From Entoloma clypeatum (Eukaryota; Basidiomycota; Agaricomycetes; Agaricales; Entolomataceae): a stretch of DNA of 64,000 bases. Shown piece after piece: positions 58,662-64,000 of this stretch. Every line of letters begins with the position of its first letter. Position 1 is the stretch's first letter. Location of the stretch: NCBI GenBank assembly GCA_963565915.1, contig OY751494.1, positions 3,782,001-3,846,000 on the forward strand. The letters are read 5' to 3'. Both the position numbers and the translations under genes were made by a program. A model generated the notes under the pieces. That model was not told the DNA's origin, made no database searches, and saw only the letters and a program-made list of their open reading frames with translations.

Positions 58662-61516
58662 ATGTTACGCGCAGACGGACCAGATTTTGACTGCCCTCCA
58701 GGACTGACGGCGGTGCGGAACCGCGGGAATCGCGAGCCCACCCAAGTACAGGGTTACTACGCGTCCACGCCTTACGCCGCGACGACGGCGGATCCAGGAA
58801 CATCACCCAGGATGTTGAACCACAGCAGATATCCTAGCGCGATGGCGCGTATGGACGAGCAAGAGTACGGGGTGGGACCAAATAGACACAATCCTATTGG
58901 GACACTGAATGCAGGACAATCTCTCTCTGCTCTCAACCACCACCATCCACGCTCCTCCCCGCCCCACCCCCCCGCGACACTCACCGACAGAGACCCCCCT
59001 TCCTTCCGCGCTTCCAACACGGCGACCTCAACTCTCTGGTGGGGAGACATCGAGCCCTGGATGGACGAAGAATACGCCAAACAGGTTTGTGCTCTCATGG
59101 GCTGGAATCCCGTCAGTATCAAAGTCCCCCATCCCCCGCCCGACACGATCACCGGCCAGCAATCTAACAACGCCGGCTTCTGCTATCTTACCTTTCCAAC
59201 CCCAGCACACGCCGCGTCCGTTCTCGCCCAGATCAATACAGCCGGTACCAATCCCGCCACAATGCCCAACTCTACCAAGCCCTTCGTCATGAATTGGGCG
59301 TCCGCTACGTCCACGCCGTTGGTGAATCCCTTCTCGCAAAGCGCCGCCGCTCCTCAACAGCAATTCCCGAAAGAGTACAGCATCTTCGTCGGTGATCTTG
59401 CCCCACAAACCTCGAACTCCGATCTTGTGGCTGTCTTTCGAAATCCGGTCCTGGGCCTGCGGAACGATAGAGAGCCCAAATTCATTCGCCCTTTCTTAAG
59501 TTGCAAGAGTGCCAAGATCATGCTTGACCCTGTTACAGGCGTATCAAGAGGATACGGTTTTGTACGGTCAGTTGTTTCAGCCCTAATGCATACATCGTAG
59601 CTCATCCCGAATTCAGATTCACCGATGAAGCTGACCAACAGCGAGCATTAATTGAAATGCATGGTCTATATTGCCTTTCGCGGCCGAGTACGTCGTCATT
59701 TTTTGCATCGTGACGCATATATTCAAGTTCTTCGACGCAGTGCGCATCTCGCCTGCGACAGCTAAATATAAGGCACCACAAACCACTTCATCTCTTGACC
59801 TCCCTCAAGTACAGTTCCCTCCTCCGACCATCGGTGGTCTTGATCCGCCGGCCCATCCTGTGACAATCGCAGTACCCCTCCCGAATTCAGCCGCAACTAA
59901 AAGCGTTTCAAACCCTATTGCAGGCACAACATCCACGTCTTCTGTCAATAGCAACGGGAATGGCGTTTCGAGTTCAGGTTCGGGATCGTCCATTGGCGCC
60001 TCAAATTCATCCAACTCGCTAAGCTCCGGTTCGATTACGAGCGTATCTTCATCTGGATTCGGGTCCGTACCTCCGGATGACGTGACGAACCTACCGAACA
60101 ACGTCCTAGCACAAATCGCGCAACAATATGCGAAAGGTGAAACTGCTCCTATCAAGGCTAAAAACGGGACTTCGATCACACAACCATTTGCGCAAGATGC
60201 GCGGCAAACATTCCAGGGAGACGGCGCCACTCCACGATATACAATATCCGAGGAGTCTTGGAAACATCATGCGCAAGCACGTGCGATACTAGGCAATCTC
60301 ATGGGACCCAACGGGGAACAGCTTACGTCGACTGATCCATACAACACAACGGTATTTGTTGGTGGTCTTTCACCTTTGATCTCGGAAGAGACGCTGAAGA
60401 CGTTCTTCATTCCATTTGGAGAAATTCATTATGTATGAGGCCTTGTCCTCTCTTTCTGTGGGTTTGCTAAAAGTTTAGGGTAGGTTAAAGTACCTGTTGG
60501 GAAGCATTGTGGTTTCGTACAATTTGTTCGCAAGGCCGACGCGGAACGGGCGATTGAAAAGATGCAAGGATTTCCAATCGGTGGAAGTAGAATTCGTCTC
60601 AGCTGGGGGCGCAGTCAATGTAGGAATCTTTCACGGCAGTCTTCTGAAAGGATCTAACATCCCCTTTCCAGATAAGGCTGCTCAAGCGGCCGCTCAAGCT
60701 GCACAGGCAGCTGCGATGCAGAATCAATTGTCAATCCCAGGTTCGCACATGATGACACAGGAGCAGGCGCTTCAGATCCTCCAGAAGCTTAACATGCATG
60801 GCTACATTGACAACGTCCTGCCCATTCTTTCCGATGGAAGCGATAACAATACAATGTCAGGGAACCATTCCAATCCGGTCTCGGAAAGCATTTTTGGCGA
60901 AGGCAAGCTACAACATTCAGCGCTGGGCGCAAGGGAAGATGGATCGCATATCTTTGGAACATACCCTTCCAATGGGTTCTCGAATCTTTCGGATAATCAC
61001 CACCCTCAGTCCACGTTCTCTCCCTTCTCTCCCGACCCCAATACTTTTGTGGCAGAGACAAAGCAGCGCGAGTCCTTCTCACGATCGGATACGTTGCCAC
61101 ATCCTTTCAAAGGTTATGCCCCTGGATTTTTCCCTCTCCAAACTCAAGATCCCATAGACAACAATTCAAGCATGAGTGCCATAGCGAAGACGTCACCCAC
61201 ATCCGCCCGTCCGGCAAGCGTCCCGCGCTATAACACCTACTTAGACGGCTCCAGCCCGTTTGCAATCGGTCGCGCACCTGGCAGACCCGAGATGACCCTT
61301 TCGCGACCGACGTCCGGTCAGACGACGGCAAGTGGTGGTCGCGCTGAGCGCGAGGCTCAAGACTTTGATGTCATGCATGATCTAAACGGAACCCTCGCGA
61401 GTCTCGAATTAGACCGACCGTGGAGAACCACGCCAGGGGGTACAGGGATTGGCAATGGGCTTTCTGCCATTTCGCTTCGCAAGACATCGGATCGAACTCC
61501 ATCTCCCACGAACTAA
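58662..61516 (+). CDS. Three-RRM RNA-binding protein, Ngr1/Csx1/TIA-1 group
   Basis: The start ATG at 58662 gives MLRADGPDFDCPPGLTAVRN. RRM1 begins at about residue 123 (TLWWGDIEPWMDEEYAKQVC, NNAGFCYLTFPTPAHAASVL). RRM2 has YSIFVGDLAPQTSNSDLVAV, SCKSAKIMLDPVTGVSRGYG-FVRF and LIEMHGLYCLSRPMRISPAT. A Ser/Asn/Gly-rich linker leads to RRM3 with TTVFVGGLSPLISEETLKTF, VPVGKHCGFVQFVRKADAER and GFPIGGSRIRLSWGRSQ. An Ala/Gln-rich segment and a Ser/Pro-rich tail follow; the stop is at 61514-61516. The RNP1/RNP2 motifs are intact in all three domains. Members of this group bind poly(U) or AU-rich mRNA and act in stress granules and mRNA decay. The introns within RRM2 are GT..AG and in phase. Confidence 0.9.
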
Positions 61517-62540
61517 TCTCTGGCTCCCGGGCGTGTAATCAGATCGATACGGCTTCGGTCTCTCCTTGGTTCTTGATCTTTCTTGTTTTTTTTTTAAAAA
61601 AAATCTTCGCCGCTTTTCTAATCGATGATCACCCCCGTCTCGGTTTCGATGTTTTCCCAATATTCCTATATCAACTATCGCCTTGACCGTCCAGTCTCAT
61701 CAATCACGCTGCAATCTTGTAAAATTATTATCGGCTTTGAAATCTTTTACTCCGACCCCCCATTCCCACTTGCTATCCAGCTTTCTGTTCTTTTCTATGC
61801 GTGACCTCCACAACCTTCGCGTTGACTACTATACAGCATCGTTCTCTTTCCTATGGGTCCTATAATAACCATGTACAAGACAACTCGATTACTTTGCCCG
61901 ACATTCAAACGTCTTTTCTCGTCCCTCCTTTCTCTCGACGCTGTCCCAACGCCTCTTTCGGAATTTCCGTTTCATGTTGCCTTCTTTTCGTCTGTCTATC
62001 CTATCGATCTTGTTTTGTCCAATATAAGAGTGTTCGGTTTTTTCCCTCTCGCCGTACTGTTAAGATATCAAGACCCTGCGTGGTATAAATTGAGTATTGG
62101 AGCATATTTGCACCCCTCCTCAAAGTGACTTTGAAAGGGCGAGCAGCCAATCAGATCCCGTTCAAAGTAGTTTGAGAGGTGTGGCAAATATGATCTCTTC
62201 TGAAGAGTGTCATTCACAAAAGGGGGGTGGAGGATCACATACCTCTACAAGGTGATCCGGACATTCCCCAAATCCTTCCTCTGGTCAATGTATATGTCTA
62301 AGACAAGGGCCCAGAAGGCGAGAGGTATCCGTGCCACGGTTCAGGAGCAATGAAGGTATGTATTTTTGATTGAGGCAGGAGGGACCATCCTTCTATATAT
62401 TGATACAGACATCTCAAGGACTATTCCTTTTACATGGGGCACCTCCTATATGCCTAAAATAAGGGTGTAAGAGGAGAGAGCTATCTGTCAATGGTTGTAG
62501 AGATCTAAGGTGCACTTTTGTGTTTTGGGGATTCTGGGGC
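61517..62540. other. 3' end and gene-free spacer
   Basis: This starts with a T9/A8 tract near 61590 in the probable 3' untranslated region of the RNA-binding gene. The rest shows only short frames and no motif. I see no gene. Confidence 0.5.
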
Positions 62541-62822
62541 CCCCCACTTTTATCTGGTGATCTATGGACCCTGCAATCAATTCGTCGGTCACGCGTAACG
62601 GGGCTCTTGAAAACACCGGAATATCACGTTTGTCACGCTTCCCTGAGCCCGGCGACGAATTCGGCACGCGGGATTTCCAAAAATGGCACGGAGAAATTGC
62701 CAAAAAAGGCACCAAAAATGACGAAGATCGGTCACTTGAGTCGACGTCACGGAAATTTTCGGCCGCGACGAAATCAAAATTTCGTCGCACCGTGTCACGC
62801 ATCACAGGCCCGATGAATTGAT
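62541..62822. repeat. CpG-rich repeat-like block with a perfect hairpin
   Basis: The composition changes sharply to CpG-rich. Several frames on both strands stay open for 70-105 codons at once, which points to low stop-codon density rather than coding. A perfect inverted repeat lies at 62765-62774 and 62779-62788 (GCGACGAAAT, loop CAAA, ATTTCGTCGC). The block ends near ATGCTACAGTAG. It is likely a mobile-element remnant; the class is unknown. Confidence 0.45.
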
Positions 62823-63010
62823 TGAAATGCTACAGTAGTGCCTCATATACTTCTAGAGTCATCAGCAAAGTAGTCCCAGGGCTGGTAGCAAGCCATAGCA
62901 GCCATAGCACTCTGTAGTGACTTCACTGGCAGGCATAGCAATGTAGCACCAAAGCATTGTAACATCATAGTACCATAGCATTGTAGTCTTATAGCCTGGT
63001 GTAGTGCTCA
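62823..63010. repeat. Degenerate short-repeat block (CATAGCA/GTAGCA words)
   Basis: The words CATAGCA, CATAGCATTGTAG and TGTAGCACC recur irregularly (for example GGCATAGCAATGTAGCACC, TACCATAGCATTGTAGTC). It reads like decayed short tandem repeats or a piece of a dispersed element. Confidence 0.5.
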
Positions 63011-63199
63011 ATATTTCTACCACAAGGGGTGTTTTTTTTCTCTTTCATTCCTACAAAATAAGTACTCTCAGCTGATAAAAGTCAAATTATAATGCAAAAA
63101 CATGCATCAAATATCATGCTCGGCTAGGCTGAATATGTACAAAAAAATGGAGTTTCGTGAGTCGTCCCTCTCGCCACTGATGCATCCTGCATGCCCCCT

Positions 63200-63720
63200 G
63201 TCCCCCGCACACGTGAGGTCTCCCTCATCACCTGTGCATCTCTCAGTTACAGCCCTGCTCCACCCCCCGCCGTTTCTGCCCATCACCTGCCATTTCTCGT
63301 GTCTCCCATGCCGTTTCTTGGGTTTCCTGTTGCATTTTTCACGTCCCCCGCCATTTCTCATGTGTTCTATGCCGTTCCGGCACGTCCCCGCTGTTCCTCG
63401 TGTTCCCTGTCCTGTTCCTTGCTTCCCCCGCTGTTCCTGCATGTCCCCCGCTGTCCCTACGCATCTCCCGCTGTTCCCGCGCGTCCCCCACCATTTCTCA
63501 TGTTCCTTGTTGTGTTCCTCACTTCCCCCGCCGTTCCTCGTGTTCCCTGTTGCGTTCCTCATGTTCCCTGTCATGTTCCTCACATTCCCTGTCGTGTTCC
63601 TTGCTTCCCCCGCTGCTCCTGCATGTCCCCCGCCATTTCTTGTGTTTCCCACATCCCCCGCCTTTCTCGCATGTCCTGTCCTGTCCATTGTATGTCTCCC
63701 GCCATTTCTCATGTGGTTGG
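63200..63720. repeat. Minisatellite, 20-21 nt unit
   Basis: More than 20 imperfect units of the general form TTCCT(C/T)rYrTTCCCYGYYRTG occur, with variants ending CCCCCGCTG or CCCCCGCCAT. The strands are strongly asymmetric (C/T against G/A). The long frames through it (up to 211 codons) are a consequence of the repeat: seven-residue periodic peptides rich in Pro, Phe, Val, or Asn, Arg, Gly on the other strand. It is not treated as a gene. Confidence 0.75.
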
Positions 63721-64000
63721 TCAGTGGTCTGACCTGACATGGATGGTGGGTAGCTTACCTAGACAGGGCCTCGTGGCCCTTGTGTGAACAGAGGAGGAGG
63801 CATCAATGGAGGGATGGAGGAGAAGGGAGTGGAGGGAGGTGATGGGAGGAGGCAAGAAGACGTTATGTGGGACTTGGGATATTTTTTGACTTTCAGGGGT
63901 TGCCGAGGTCGGCAAGTTCCGATGTTTCACTTGGCTGCCTGGGTCCGGAACCTGCCAAGTATAGATCAAGAACCGAACCTCGTCACACCTAAGTTCTTGC
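63721..64000. other. Gene-free right edge
   Basis: Contains an imperfect inverted repeat near 63918-63958 (GGCAAGTTCCG against CGGAACCTGCC). This could be one end of a repeat element continuing beyond the window. Nothing else is recognised. Confidence 0.35.

Noticed and set aside
62564..62821. 85-codon frame in the CpG-rich block
   Set aside because: Four or more frames on both strands are open together, so openness is not evidence of coding.
63102..63737. 211-codon plus and 201-codon minus frames
   Set aside because: Both are by-products of the 20-21 nt minisatellite.
1..64000. tRNA genes, rRNA genes, CRISPR arrays
   Set aside because: GTTCGA-type words were checked by eye; none sat in a cloverleaf. 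No regularly spaced direct repeats of CRISPR type.

Overview
This window looks like nuclear DNA of a mushroom-forming basidiomycete (Agaricomycetes). Genes are packed tightly on both strands. They are cut by many introns of about 50-60 nt with GT..AG ends, and several families are ones I know mainly from basidiomycetes (the VWA protein at the left edge, the small GRWTQ protein, a lineage-type trypsin-like protein). I found no tRNA, rRNA or CRISPR array. Exon limits were worked out by hand from frame continuity and splice signals, so gene ends are firmer than every internal junction.

Left part (1-7.7 kb) is the accessory-looking stretch. It holds the end of a VWA-domain gene, a small basidiomycete-type gene, a trypsin-like gene broken by a stop codon and a frameshift, and a broken UCHL5/BAP1-type deubiquitinase gene. 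The last one contains a histone-fold segment resembling DNA polymerase epsilon subunit Dpb4/POLE3 in its middle, which is the most unusual thing here. Two copies of a rearranged dispersed repeat (near 1.95 kb and 7.55 kb) lie in this same stretch.

Middle part (7.7-30.9 kb) is housekeeping. In order it holds a gamma-tubulin complex protein, MGM101 (mitochondrial DNA maintenance), a gephyrin/Cnx1-type molybdenum cofactor fusion, a stand-alone SRA-YDG protein, a coiled-coil protein, a lysophosphatidate acyltransferase next to a glycerophosphodiester phosphodiesterase, a low-complexity protein, a tail-anchored protein with a Cys-pair N-terminus, a Kha1-type K+/H+ antiporter, the splicing factor BUD31 and a REEP/HVA22 protein.

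31-43 kb is rich in mitochondrial genes: complex I subunits NDUFA1 and NDUFA8, assembly factor NDUFAF3 and a lipoate-protein ligase lie within 4.4 kb, interleaved with a ubiquitin-like protein. Next come a possible Utp8/Nol11-type nucleolar protein, an EVE-domain (THYN1-like) protein and a stomatin/SPFH protein. From 43.7 to 61.5 kb there is a coiled-coil protein, a 10 kb neurofibromin/Ira-type RasGAP, and a three-RRM RNA-binding protein of the Ngr1/Csx1/TIA-1 group.

The right end (61.5-64 kb) has no convincing gene. It holds a CpG-rich repeat-like block with a perfect hairpin, a block of degenerate short repeats and a 20-21 nt minisatellite. Several gene pairs are divergent with very short shared promoters: NDUFA8/Ubl 83 bp, NDUFAF3/Utp8-like 61 bp, BUD31/REEP 211 bp.
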